This document shows, piece by piece, positions 20,850 to 32,500 of a stretch of DNA of 64,000 nucleotides. The stretch spans positions 3,805,501 to 3,869,500 of the forward strand of contig OX621258.1 of the NCBI GenBank assembly GCA_951640165.1, written 5' to 3'. This DNA is from Pseudoips prasinana. Taxonomy: Eukaryota > Arthropoda > Insecta > Lepidoptera > Nolidae. Below the pieces are notes generated by a model, which made no database searches, was not told the origin of the DNA, and worked only from the letters and a program-made list of their open reading frames with translations. Within the stretch, counting starts at the first letter, position 1; each line of letters begins with the position of its first letter. A program made the translations under genes and the position numbers.

Positions 20850-22026
20850 AGGATAATACCCACAACACAAAAAAAAAACAATGTTTATGTTTCTGATTTT
20901 TATATTTTCTATTAAAATTATACTGTTTCATATTAAGTTGAACTATGGGTTACATTTACCCAAAACAACATTAAAAATTAAATAATACGATACAATAGCC
21001 TAAGTAAGGAATTCACGATAGACATAGTATGTAGGTGCACTATGCCAAATAATCGAAAATCATAATATCGAATGGTTCATAAATTGAAGATACGCTACTA
21101 GAAAAGTAGGTTAGGTGAGAACTGTGACCATATAACGCACGAAGCGAGCGCCCCGCGGCAGCAGCCGCCAAGTGCCAAAAACAAATCAATCGTTTATCGC
21201 TAAAGAGTACATTATGAGCTTTCGAGTATTTAGACATTCTGCTCCTAATGGTGGGTGATTATTTGATAATCGATTTGGAATAGTACACCCTTAATATCTA
21301 TCTATTTACACTCTAATCTTCAAAGTATGTGCGTCGGATTTGGCCATAAACATGTTTGCCTCTGCATAATGCTTCAGCAAAGATCATAGTATGACGTCGC
21401 CAAGTTATCTTCAGTACCACCAAATAATATAATAGAATATAACAAATTATGCGCGATTTTAAGCTAAGCCACTAATAGTGGTTTAGATCCCCACCAAGAA
21501 AACTGTGTGATTGCTCATCACACAGTTTTCTGAGTGGGGATCGTTTCGAAACTATTAAATGTAAAATTTATTGATGTGAAACATCTATAGCCGCACGTAA
21601 AACCGATTTCTAGCGTGGCGACGCATGCCGTGGCGACGCGTCGCCACGCTATACGATGGTATATATATACAGTCTATATGCAGTAGTGTGTACGGTGTGG
21701 CGACGCGTCGCCATGCGCAATCGACTGTGCGATTCTCGTAATTTTTTGTATTTAATGAAAATAAATGTTTATTCAATAAATAGTCACCGTTATCTGGAAA
21801 AAAATCGTAATATTTTATTTTATCATTATGACATATTTAGTTCCTATCACAATATGTTCTTTTCTGCATATTACTTTTACAAAATAATGTCGATGTTTCA
21901 CATCTGCCAGCCATCTGACGGCTAGGATTTTTTTTTTAATTTGCAATAAGAATGGGTACAGACAGATAGATGGAGTCTTAAAATAACTTCTACATATTTA
22001 TTTACACATTATTATTTATTTTGACG
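20850..22026. other. No gene seen; two hairpins and a palindromic motif
   Basis: This holds a 57-bp hairpin at 21486-21542, the palindrome CGTGGCGACGCGTCGCCACG at 21629-21648 and a shorter form at 21698-21713. Open frames of 60-90 codons in this stretch have no recognisable domains. Confidence 0.4.
21486..21542. other. Near-perfect hairpin
   Basis: Arms of 26 bases start GATCCCCACC and end GGTGGGGATC-like, pairing at about 24 of 26 positions around a ~5-base loop. The length is in the range of an insect pre-miRNA stem, but it also resembles the inner part of SINE/foldback repeats. Confidence 0.5.
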
Positions 22027-22258
22027 GGCCTGTTTTGGTTGGAAAATGGCTTGTTTTTCACGCCGGAGGTCGTGGGTTCGATTCCCACTCAGAACAGATA
22101 TTTGTGTGCATGAACGTGTCTCGTTTGTGCTGAGCCTGGGTGTAATTATCTATTTAAGTATGTATTTACAAAAGAAAAGTAGTATATGCAGTATATCAGT
22201 TATCTGGTTTCAATTGTACAAGCTCTGCTGAGTTTGGAATCAGATATTATTATTATTT
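22027..22258 (+). mobile_element. tRNA-derived SINE
   Basis: A B-box GGTTCGATTCC sits at 22075-22085 after a head with 'gacgggcctgttttggttgg'. The body has 'agtatgtatttacaaaag' and 'gtacaagctctgctgagttt', with an (ATT)n tail at 22246-22258. Confidence 0.75.
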
Positions 22259-22259
22259 T

Positions 22260-23149
22260 GTCGTACTGACTGTACAATAACTATAGTGCTTATATTCAAA
22301 AAAATCCTTGATAATATTAAAACATATAAAATAATTTAGCAGATTTTACAATTTCACATGGACTTAAAACTAAAGCACCGCAGGAAATCTTCAATAATAT
22401 TTTGTCTCGGTTATTCACATGTCAACTCTACACTCGAGCGAAAGAGACAAAACATATAACATCCTGATCAATATTTAAAGTGGTAATGTTTTAAGTACAA
22501 ATTGACAAAGAAAACATACTAGAATACACGTATGAAAATAAAAAAAAATGCAAAAAAGATTCATTAAATTAAGCGACGCTTAATATAATTAAATCGGGTT
22601 GAATAATAAAAGTGCCAACTCCCATGAATAATTTTAAAATTTATTCCTGTCCAATGCACAACTAGATCCATTTTCACCCTGATTAAGGATAACTATGCTC
22701 AGTCGCATGTAAATAAATCAGGGCGAATAAAAACACAATTACCATACATCATTTCAATTTTGTTTCAGTTCTAATTCACCCTTGGATATCTATTCATCCC
22801 ACTTTACAGTACTACAATCCCCAAATAAAGCCTCGGAGGGCACGTATAGCCGTCAGTCTCATACACGACTTCTTTCCGATCTCATCGGCTTACCAGACCT
22901 GTATTTGCCACTATTACAATATAATATGTCCCGCAATGATGGCTCTCTTAAAACAAGCCGCCATGGCTGTAATTCGAGCAGAAGTATATCATACTATAGA
23001 TTACATTAATAAATTAAGCATTGATGCCTATTATATACGAGTTACTTGTAAAACACCAACAACCTCGCAGGACTAAATAGCTAACACTATAAGCAACAAC
23101 TTTTGTTCTACGAGTTCGGACATAAGAAGTCACCTTGAATATGGTTCAT
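22260..23149. other. No host gene; diverged repeat
   Basis: At 22600-22830 the blocks 'ttcaccctgattaaggata' and 'attcacccttggatatctat' match repeats at 27240-27420 and 27640-27700. The rest is AT-rich without a recognisable gene. Confidence 0.4.
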
Positions 23150-25262
23150 AAGTCTGGAACCCATTCTATAACAAATCTTTGCAAATCTCAGCTTTCACAA
23201 CTCACTATAAAAATATTGAAAATAATATATTGCAAGATCCCGGTAGTTTTTGGCACTATATTAAACAAAACAGGAAATCGAATGAACCCTCAACATTTGG
23301 AATGTCTAATCCACAGCAAGTAGCAGATGCATTCGCATCGTTCTTTAAAAGTGTTTATTTATCGAATGCGCCGACATTAGATCCGCTCGCAGCGCTGGCC
23401 GCCGCCTCAATGTCGCCCCCACCCAGCCTCGCACCGGACATTCACGTTATTGTGGACAGTGTGCAAAAGAACGATATACGCATCGCCCTAAAAAAACTTA
23501 AAGCAAAATTCACTCAAGGGCCTGATGGTGTACCACAAATAATTGTCCGAGACTGTTATGAAATCTTTGTTGAGCCTCTATGGCACATATTTAAATTATC
23601 TCTCCAACAACAAATTTATCCGCTCGTATGGAAAACTACCAAAGTTATACCCATACACAAGGCAGGATCTAAGTCTGAAATTCAAAATTACAGGGCCGTG
23701 GCAGTTCTGTCAGTATTTGGTAAGGTTATGGAGTCCACTTTATATACACTAATATATAAACAATTAAATGGTTGGTTTTGTGATGAACAACATGGGTTTT
23801 TACCTGGGCGTTCCACAACTAGCAATCTTATTAATATTTCAACGCTCATTTCGAACGGAATTGATGCTAAAAGGCAGGTCGACGTGGCTTATTTTGATTT
23901 CCAAAAGGCGTTTGATCAGATCCAAAATGATGTCCTACTTTACAAACTAGCAAATATAGGCTTTTCAAAAAATCTTGTTCACTTTCTTTCAAATTACCTA
24001 AGAAATCGTAAACAGTATGTTCTATACCAAAACTGCAAATCTGAAGAATATACTGTTAATTCAGGTATTGGGCAAGGTAGTTGTCTGGGCCCATTACTTT
24101 TCTTAATATTAATAAACGACTTACCATCTAATATAAAATATAGCACATGTCTAATGTTTGCAGATGATGTCAAATTGGCACTGCCAATTGATACACCATC
24201 CGATTGCGACCTATTACAAAGTGACATCGACAGTGTAATTGAGTGGAGCTATCAGAATAGTTTATGTCTCAATTCAAACAAATGTGTGATTGTGTCTTAT
24301 AGTCGCGCACGTTCCCCAATACACAAAAACTATACACTACACAATACGATTGTGAAAAGAGCGGACACCGTAAAAGATTTGGGCACATGGTTTGATAGCC
24401 AATTAACTTACCATGATAATATTTGCAAACTCTGTGATAAATCGCGGAAAAGCCTAGGATTTGTTCTGAGACAGTCTAGAAGCTTTTGTAATCGTAAAAC
24501 TTTGTGTACCTTATATAACGCGTACGTTCGTACCACACTCGAGACTAATTCAGTGATATGGAATCCCCATCAAGTTCAGTACATACAAAAAGTCGAAAAA
24601 ATACAGAAATCATTTGTACGCTATTTGTTCAAAAGATTATATTATTATTATCCGTATTTATATCCAACACTTTATATCGTGGGTATGGTGGACTAATGTA
24701 TGTTAGCAGTACGACGTAACATTGCATTAGTCACGTATTTCTTCAGGTTAATGCGTGGTTACACATATAACTCTTTACTATTGGCACTATTACAGTTCCG
24801 TGTGCCGCGACACAGGACATACTTTGTCCAGGCGCGACGTCAACATAACCTATTGGCGGTGCCGGCCGCTCGAACAAATCTAGCCCGAAATGCACCTCTG
24901 TCCCGCGCAGTTCGCTATATCAATGATATCGAGAATGACTCAACAATAGATATATTCTCATGCACGGAAAATGCATTCCTAACCGTTGCAGGAGGTCACA
25001 TTGAGGCATTGACTATTGAGAGCAGTATACAGTAACTTCTTATTACAATTTTATCTTTTTCTAATATTATGCAGTAGATACATAATATTAGAAAACTTTT
25101 CACTTTATTTTTTTTTTAACATGGTTAATTAATTAGCTTATTATAGTATAGTATAGTACCTATAGATTATGTATATAAATTATTATGATTGTATCACTTA
25201 TTGTGCTTGGAATTATCTGTTAGCAATAAGATATCTGTAATAAATAAATAAATAAATAAATA
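23150..25262 (+). mobile_element. 5'-truncated CR1/Jockey-group LINE, copy with reverse transcriptase
   Basis: ORF2 remnant (23179-25035), short 3'UTR and a (TAAA)n tail at 25240-25262. Protein order and wording resemble the fuller LINE at 41042-46310, so the two are related families. Endonuclease and ORF1 are missing by 5' truncation. Confidence 0.8.
23179..25035 (+). pseudogene. LINE ORF2: reverse transcriptase
   Basis: One frame with a single in-frame TAA at 24694-24696. It includes QGPDGVPQIIVRDCYE, QHGFLPGRSTTSNL, VAYFDFQKAFDQI, GIGQGSCLGPLLFLI and the catalytic LMFADDVKLAL. The segment after the stop (VRRNIALVTYFFRLMRG) is the normal C-terminal continuation. The enzyme copies element RNA at the target site in complete elements. 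This copy lacks the endonuclease and cannot move by itself. Confidence 0.85.
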
Positions 25263-25855
25263 CATAGACCGTGTCGAACAAATTCAAAAACGCTTTATAC
25301 AATTTTTATGCTATCGATCACACATTCCTTACCATTCGGAAAATTATTTTGAAATTTGTAAAAAGCTTCACTTACTACCACTCGCAAATCGTCGCCAATT
25401 GGCAGACTGTACATTTTTATTAAAGATAATCTCAAACGAAATTGATCGCCCAGATCTTTTAGAAAAGCTTCACTACAATGTTCCCTATAGATACATTCGT
25501 TATAATCCACCTCTCTCAATATCTCTTTCTTACTCGAATTACAGGCAAAATTCATATCTTATACGAGCAAGCAAGGATCTTAACAAACTATGCAAAGATT
25601 TATTATTTGACCCATTCATCACAAAAAGCAGTACGGCAAGGAATATTTTTAACTTAAATCATTTTGCTGTAATTTAGTATTTAAATTTTGTAATATTTTA
25701 TTTAGTTAGTTGTAATTCTTTAGTTATATATTGATTATCACCTAGGCACTGATATGCCTGTTGCAATTCGTGAAAACCTGTTATTGGCTCACTGTTGCTT
25801 AGTTTATATTTAATTTTATGTTTAATAGCTGTTGGTTTTCCTATCTAAATAAATA
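25257..25855 (+). mobile_element. Second truncated LINE, ORF2 C-terminus plus 3'UTR
   Basis: Translation from 25260 reads DRVEQIQKRFIQFLCYRSH and runs open to the stop at 25675-25677. It resembles the C-terminal end of CR1/Jockey-group ORF2. The tail near 25840 is 'taaataaataacg'. It abuts the (TAAA)n tail of the previous LINE directly, suggesting insertion into that tail. Confidence 0.7.
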
Positions 25856-25859
25856 ACGA

Positions 25860-28100
25860 ACAAAGACCATTTTATAAGTTTTGTTATACTGTCTTCACAT
25901 TTGTAGGTCTATGTTACATTCATACGACGCTCGGCTCGCGCGCGCCTGCGCTGCTAATAATAATAACACTTTCTTCGCCAGTTAATAATAATAATAAGGA
26001 GGAGGGGAGGTTCCTGTCTCTAGAGTCGTAACCTCCGGTAGCATAGACCCTGTTCCTGCTGCCGGTTGCAAATCCTATTTTTTATATTTTAAAATGTATA
26101 TTTCTGTTTTTTACATATTTTAAAATGTATTTAATAAGAAAGATATTTGAATGAATTATAATAATAATAATCTAGGGACAATGTCACACAGATCATCCTA
26201 GCCCCAAACTAAGCAAAGCTTGTACTATGGGTACCAGGCGACGATATACATACTTATATACAGTAGTTATAGTTATTTATCTAGTATTTTTTTAATAACA
26301 ACGCTCGCACTATAGAATCGTATCTCTTGCGACACGTAGCGGCGATGCGGCTGTCTTAGCCGCTGCACCACACCTGCAGTCAATTTCACGACTTGGTGTA
26401 GGTAATTTGGATACCGTATGTTTACTTGTTAGAGATTGTCTACGAATAAGTTTAAAAGAATTATTAAAGCCAAATTGTATAGCAGGGCATATTACAAAAT
26501 TTCTGATTATTTAAGTGATAAAAGTGCTTGGGATTGAGTCGTTTTGAGTCAACACACATGATTGTTATTAATCTTAAGTATATTTTCTTTTAAAAAAGGA
26601 TTCCTACTGAGTTGTCTGGCAGTGTTTCTCAGTAGCTGCCACGTCATGCACTGCACGGTAGGGTAAAAAAAATAACACGATTCCACATAAACGTAAAATT
26701 TTTACGGAATAAAGAATTTGTGACTTTGACTACGTAATATTTGCAATGCGCGCAAAGTTGTAAATGTTCAAGCGGGAAATTAAATGAATACTTATTTTTG
26801 TACGAAAATAAAATCCAACAAAATATCAAAACTTATAGAACAAAGTTGTTGGTTATTGTGTTATCTACTCCTGCGAAGTTGTTGTTGTTTTAAAAATATA
26901 TATTACACAATAAAACTATCAAATACGATCGAGCCTCATAGTTTAAGTTAGGATTTGATTAATCAGCCCTATTACCTATAACTTTGTGACATCATTAATG
27001 GCACTAATTGGTTAAGTCATATAATGAGAAGTACCCGATAAAACGGGATGAATAAGTAAAATTCACGAATGAATAACTTCTATTTCGCACCTAAAGTAAT
27101 TTAAAATAAATAGTTTCCTTAAGGAAGGATGAATAGGGCCCACCCTTCCTTAAGGAGCCTATTTTCAGCCACATGTAATTAAATCGGTGTGAATAATTAA
27201 ATGACAATTGCTGTACGTAATTTTAATATTGTCGCAAACCTAAATCCATCTTCACCCTGATTAAGGATAAATATTTTCAGTCACATGTAAATAAACCGGG
27301 GTGAATAATAATAGTGTCAGTTTCCATGCATAATTTCAATTTTGATCCCGTTATAATTCACCCTTGGATTCCTATTCATCCCAATTAACGGTTTTACAAT
27401 TTAATCCTAATTTGAGAGCAGTGGCTGTAGCACCATCGCAATTGAATACAGGATCACTAACCTACTTAGAGCAAGAAGAGTAATTATGTACAACAGTAGC
27501 AATTGGTTGATATATCTCAAACGACAAGCACTACTTAATTCTTATCTAATAGCACTACATATATCTATCATAAACCGGGTTGAATAATGCAAGGGATAGT
27601 TTCCAATATCATTTTAATTTTTTACCTCATTCCTTTTCACCCCTTATAGGTACTCTATTCATCCCGCTTTACAGTACATACATCTATTCCTAATTTGAGA
27701 GCAGTGGTTGTAGTATCAGCTCATTTAGACACAGGACAAGCATATGTATACATATCCGATAGCTAAACCACTAATTCTGTATACCAGTGGCAACAGGTCA
27801 CATTTCTCATATGTCAATCCGTGAGTAAAATTTAACTAGCCACGTTTTACTGCCTTCTCATATTCGAACTCGTAACTATTTACTATCTGACATTCTCTTA
27901 GCCCCATCTATTATAAAATGGGGTTTATATTGAAAGGGATACTATACATGTCAATGAAGGTTCACTTCATTTAATGTGGTAGGTCAGGCCATTTAGTTTG
28001 TGATATTCTCTTTGGTCAAATTTATGATTAAATGTTGCCAACCGTGTTGTCAACTTAATATAAATAATATAATCCTACTAATTAATTTAAATTATTTCAT
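25860..28100. other. No host gene seen; SINE piece and diverged repeats
   Basis: A minus-oriented SINE piece lies at 26160-26275 ('gacaatgtcacacagatcat'). At 27020-27780 several copies of 'ttcacccttgga' / 'tattcatccc' / 'taatttgagagcagtggctg' blocks occur, with a related set at 28735-28870. These blocks form an irregular tandem series of unknown type. Confidence 0.45.
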
Positions 28101-28104
28101 ACTA

Positions 28105-28289
28105 TCCTACTAATATTATAAAGGCGAAAGTTTGTGACTGTGTGAGTGTGTATGTTTGTTACTTCTTCACATCTAAACGGCTAAAGAGATTTTAATAAAA
28201 TTTGGTGTGGAGTTAGCTGACACCCTGGATTAGCACATAGACTATAATTTATGAAGTTTAACGCGGGTAATACCGCGGGACACAGCTAG
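28105..28289 (+). mobile_element. Lep1-type Helitron, complete
   Basis: It starts TCCTACTAATATTATAAAGG and ends in the hairpin GCGGGTAATACCGC then CACAGCTAG followed by T. It is 185 bp, typical of these non-autonomous Helitrons that insert between A and T. Confidence 0.85.
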
Positions 28290-28997
28290 TTATTAATAAA
28301 TTGCGAAATAGTTACTTTTAAATGTAGTTTCTCGTTTCAGGTGAGCTTATTCTTATTTATATGTTGTAAATAGTAGTTGAAGAAAAATTTGTAACACATT
28401 TTATATAGTAAAAAAATTTCGTTTCAGAGCGATGCAATGTGAGTTTTTATTTCTATAGCTGCAGCCCAAAAAAAATGAAAAATTGAAGTTTGAATATATG
28501 TTAAAACCTAGTGAAGATCCTAACCTCAATTTTGGATGCCCACAAAAATACCTTTTACATCTCCGAACATCTGCAACCGCCAAGACTGCATGAGGTGGTT
28601 GTACCAACTCAAGCTTATAAAAATGTAAAAGCTACACTACAAAGGCGTCATGAAAAAAGACAAGTATAGATCTCATTGACCTCCGACATTCAGTATATGT
28701 GGAAACGGAAATCATTTCACACATTTTCAGTTCTGACCTTGCCCCAATTCACCCCTAGTTCCCAATTCCCAATTTCTTACAGTAAAGAAATCTATTCCTA
28801 ATTCGAGAACAGTGGCCGCAGAATCAAATCAGTCGGATACAGGATCACAAGTATACATATAAAATCACTGGTGAAGCACTGATAGCCATGAACGTCATTT
28901 TAAGTATAAAGTAGTAACACGTAGCTAGTTGCTTTCTGATATACCTACTATAAAGGACTTGGTGAAAACTGGTAATATATCGGTATAGTAACTTTGA
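28290..28997. other. No gene seen
   Basis: AT-rich sequence with diverged copies of the 27-kb repeat blocks at 28735-28870. No coding signal. Confidence 0.35.
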
Positions 28998-29169
28998 TCA
29001 CACTAATATTATAAAGGCGAAAGTTTGCGAGTGTGTTTATTTGTTACTTCTTAACGTCTAAACGGCTGGAGCGATTTAATAAAATTTGGTATGGAGTTAG
29101 CTGACACCCTGGATTAACACATAGGCTTTAATTTATTAAGTTTACCGTAAAACCGCGGGGCACAGCTAG
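28998..29169 (+). mobile_element. Lep1-type Helitron
   Basis: It starts TCACACTAATATTATAAAGG and ends 'accgtaaaaccgcggggcac' and AGCTAG. The hairpin is slightly shortened. Confidence 0.8.
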
Positions 29170-29427
29170 AGTATTCTAAAAAACTTAAACCGAAAAAACT
29201 CGTATTATATTTACACTACGCCACTGGTATACACGATGTATAAAACAATCGACATCGAATAATTCGTTACCCTACGGTAAATTAGTAACATTTCTTCTTT
29301 GGATATAGCAACACTTAATTACTAAGATTTAGGGTTGACAGTATCAAAAATCATTCCCCAATCTGCGGAACTTTTGAGATCTGGTAACAATGAGAATTTT
29401 AATTTGACTTCTATTCTGGGCTTACGT

Positions 29428-29518
29428 TCAAACCCTTTGGCTGACGTAGTTTTTGCAGTAACAGTACATATTGAGATGTGGGTGAGTATTACTGATGCAG
29501 CTCGGCTCCTCTCCATAC
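29428..29518 (-). CDS. DUF229 gene, terminal exon
   Basis: Acceptor TTTTTTATAG, then [10 protein letters not shown] and [13 protein letters not shown] with a TGA at 29428-29430. The YG..P.C...YCYC ending is the usual C-terminus of DUF229 proteins. A different frame is open longer through the same DNA but lacks these features. Confidence 0.85.
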
Positions 29519-32500
29519 CTATAAAAAATAAGAAAAATGGGTATTATAATAATAATAATAATATCTGGGGACAATGTCACATAGATCATCCTAGCCCCAA
29601 ACTAAGCAAAGCTTGTACTATGGGTACCAGGATATACATACTTATATAAATAGATAAATACTTATATACATAGAAAACATCCATGACTCATAAACAAATA
29701 TTCGTGCTCATCACACAAATATTTGCACTTACCGGGATTCGAACCTAGGACCACCAGCTTCATAGGCAGGAGCACTACCAACTAGGCTACGGTGATCGTC
29801 AAACCGGTATTACGGTTTAAATGAATTTTTCACACTTTAGCAGCCAATCCGGGAACCCTGTAGTCGAGTGCCGGGCACCGAAGGTGCTAATACAACGCAT
29901 TTGCAGTCGGGCAAAGGGATTTGGGACCCAACTTAACACTTTCTGTCCCCAAACAAGAGATTAGAAAACATCCATTATTCGTCCCATTCCCATGTAGTGA
30001 TATTTTGTTAAATACATATATGTCGATCTATACCTTCCCTGTGAATGGCACAACCGGAATGGGAAGACCTCGTAGAACACTCTCTGATCAAATCGGAGAC
30101 GTTCTCAAGAAAGGTCAGAAGTACTCTAACCGGCGAGCATATAATGTCAGTAAGCGAAGCGAAAGAGGTGTGCAAGGATCGTGACAAATGGAAGTCCTTT
30201 GTCTATGCCTATCCCTATAGGAAAAAGTAGTGAGTCTATGTATGTATAAAGAATAACAGTGTCACCCCATACCGTCCCATGTCGTAAAAGGCGACTAAGT
30301 GCCAGCGCAGACAGAGAGGAGCGCAGCGGAGAGGATTTTATTAAGCCACTAGAATGCTTAAACATTATATGCCCGGGACCACGCGAGCATTTTATGTCAG
30401 GTTCAAGCATATATGCACTTTATTTCTATAATTTTATCGTTGATTTCCTAGTGCTTTAATAAAATCCTCTCCGCTGCGCTCATCTCTGTCTGCGCTGGTT
30501 CAAGGAATACACCAGGTAGTCGCAGTGTCCCCTGTGTACTAGTAACCACCTAACAACGCCAATTCGCATGCCAAACGCGGTGACTACGGTAAACTCCTCC
30601 AAAAGGCATAGTTATAGAAAACTTTGGGGGAGGCTTATGTCCAGCAGTGGACGGTAACAGGTTGATATTAATGTGATATGACACGTTGATAAAAAGGTCA
30701 TCAATATAGTTCATTGATCAACGTCCCGGTAATGGTACCGCCATGTGAGGACACTAAATAGCTTTACACGATGGTGTGGCGACGCGTCGCTACGTGCATT
30801 CGACATATTATTCGAAATGCTGTCGTCGTAGTTTGAGTTGTTCTAACGGTGGGCGGGCTATTCTTTTACGACAGTCATTTACGACATAAATAGCATCAAA
30901 ATGCGTTAATGAGATGATACTCGATTCCCTCTGTCACTTTTTGCTCTAAACCTGTACTCATGTTTAGGACTCATATTCTGTAAAGTAGAAGAATCCTCAT
31001 ACAGTGAAAAAATGCTATCCTCAACTTCTTGTCAGCTGGCTCCATGCTAACTTAAACTATACTAGTTCTCAATATTTTATAACTTTGCTTGTAAACCTAC
31101 AAGTACATCGGCACCGTTGCGATGCATGCCTAACCTTTCATCATCATCATATCACTACTCCCTCCCTCTTACCCACCACTGCAACTCCTGTGAGCCAGGA
31201 TCAACAGTGGCACACAATGACATGACACTGACCTGTTTGGCTCAGGCATGTCCCGGGGAATCGCGACAACTGTCTGGGATCCCGCAACGAATTTAATCAA
31301 AAAAAAAGAAGGAGTTAGAAATGAATAGTTCCACTTCCCTCCAGAGCAAGTGGAACTATTCTTTTCCAACTCCTCCTTTTTTCTTCATCATCATATCAGC
31401 CGAAAAACGTCCACTGCTGGACAAAGGCCTCCCCCAAAGATCTCCACAATTGCCGGTCTTGCGCTATCCGCATCCAGCAGCTTCCAGCGATCAGCACAAG
31501 ATCATCGGTCCATCTTGTAGGAGTCCACGCCTCATCTTCCGGTTCATGGTCGCCACTTCAGCTTTGCAATTCTTCGGGCTATAGCCGAATAATATAATAA
31601 TGTCTAACTTAATATACGAGTATATACATAAAACTTACGGATTAACTCGAGATATAGCAGTGCCATCGACAAGGAATTTGTCATCCTTTATGATGTACGT
31701 CATGGACGCCTCGTAGATACCGAACCCGGGACCCACGGTTAACTGAAATAACAATAAAATATATTAGCACATCACTTGTATATGCGAACAGGTGTTTATC
31801 TATCGCTGTTAGCCACATTTGATGTACATATTATAAAATGAGGAATCATATGTACTTAAGTCTTAAGTACATATGATTCCTTCCGAAGTGTTAAAAGCGA
31901 ATGTGAGTGCCAATACAAACCACTCTGGGCAGTGGTTACCCCTGGTGTCAGAGTTGTTCAAGCCGCTCAGTAGGCCTCCGACATGGCTTAACGACTGTTG
32001 TCTAATGACTACAACCAAGACCGACGGCTTAACGTGCCCTCCGAAGGACGGAGGCGCTTACAAATTGAACTACTTTGGCAGTCACCTATCTATTTCTTCA
32101 TTTTATAATTATACACACATCTGATCCAAAACTAAGCAGAGCTTGTACTATGGAAACTAGATAACTGATATACTACATATACTACTATTTCGACGGTAAC
32201 CGTAGCCTAGTTGGTAGTGCTCCTGCCTACGAAACTGGTGGTCCTGAGTTCGAATCCCGGTAAGTGCAAATATTTATGTGATGAGCACGAATATTTGTTT
32301 CTGAGTCATGGATGTTTTCTATGTATTTAAGTATTTATCTATATATATAAGTATGTATATCGTCGCCTGGTACCCATAGTACAAGCTTTGCTTAGTTTGG
32401 GGCTAGGATGATCTGTGTGACATTGTCCCTAGATATTATATTACTACTCTTCTTTTGTAAATACATACTTATATAGGTAATTACACACACACTCAGGACA

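Noticed and set aside
22075..22085. tRNA genes suggested by B-box sequences (also near 32240, 50890, 58025, 60410)
   Set aside because: No complete cloverleaf with acceptor and anticodon stems could be drawn. Each is followed by a shared SINE body and tail.
29322..29516. A 64-codon minus frame ([15 protein letters not shown]...) over the last exon
   Set aside because: Another frame of the same DNA gives the DUF229 C-terminus (YGEEPSC, MYCYCK) and continues exon 10 in phase, so the longer frame is a shadow.
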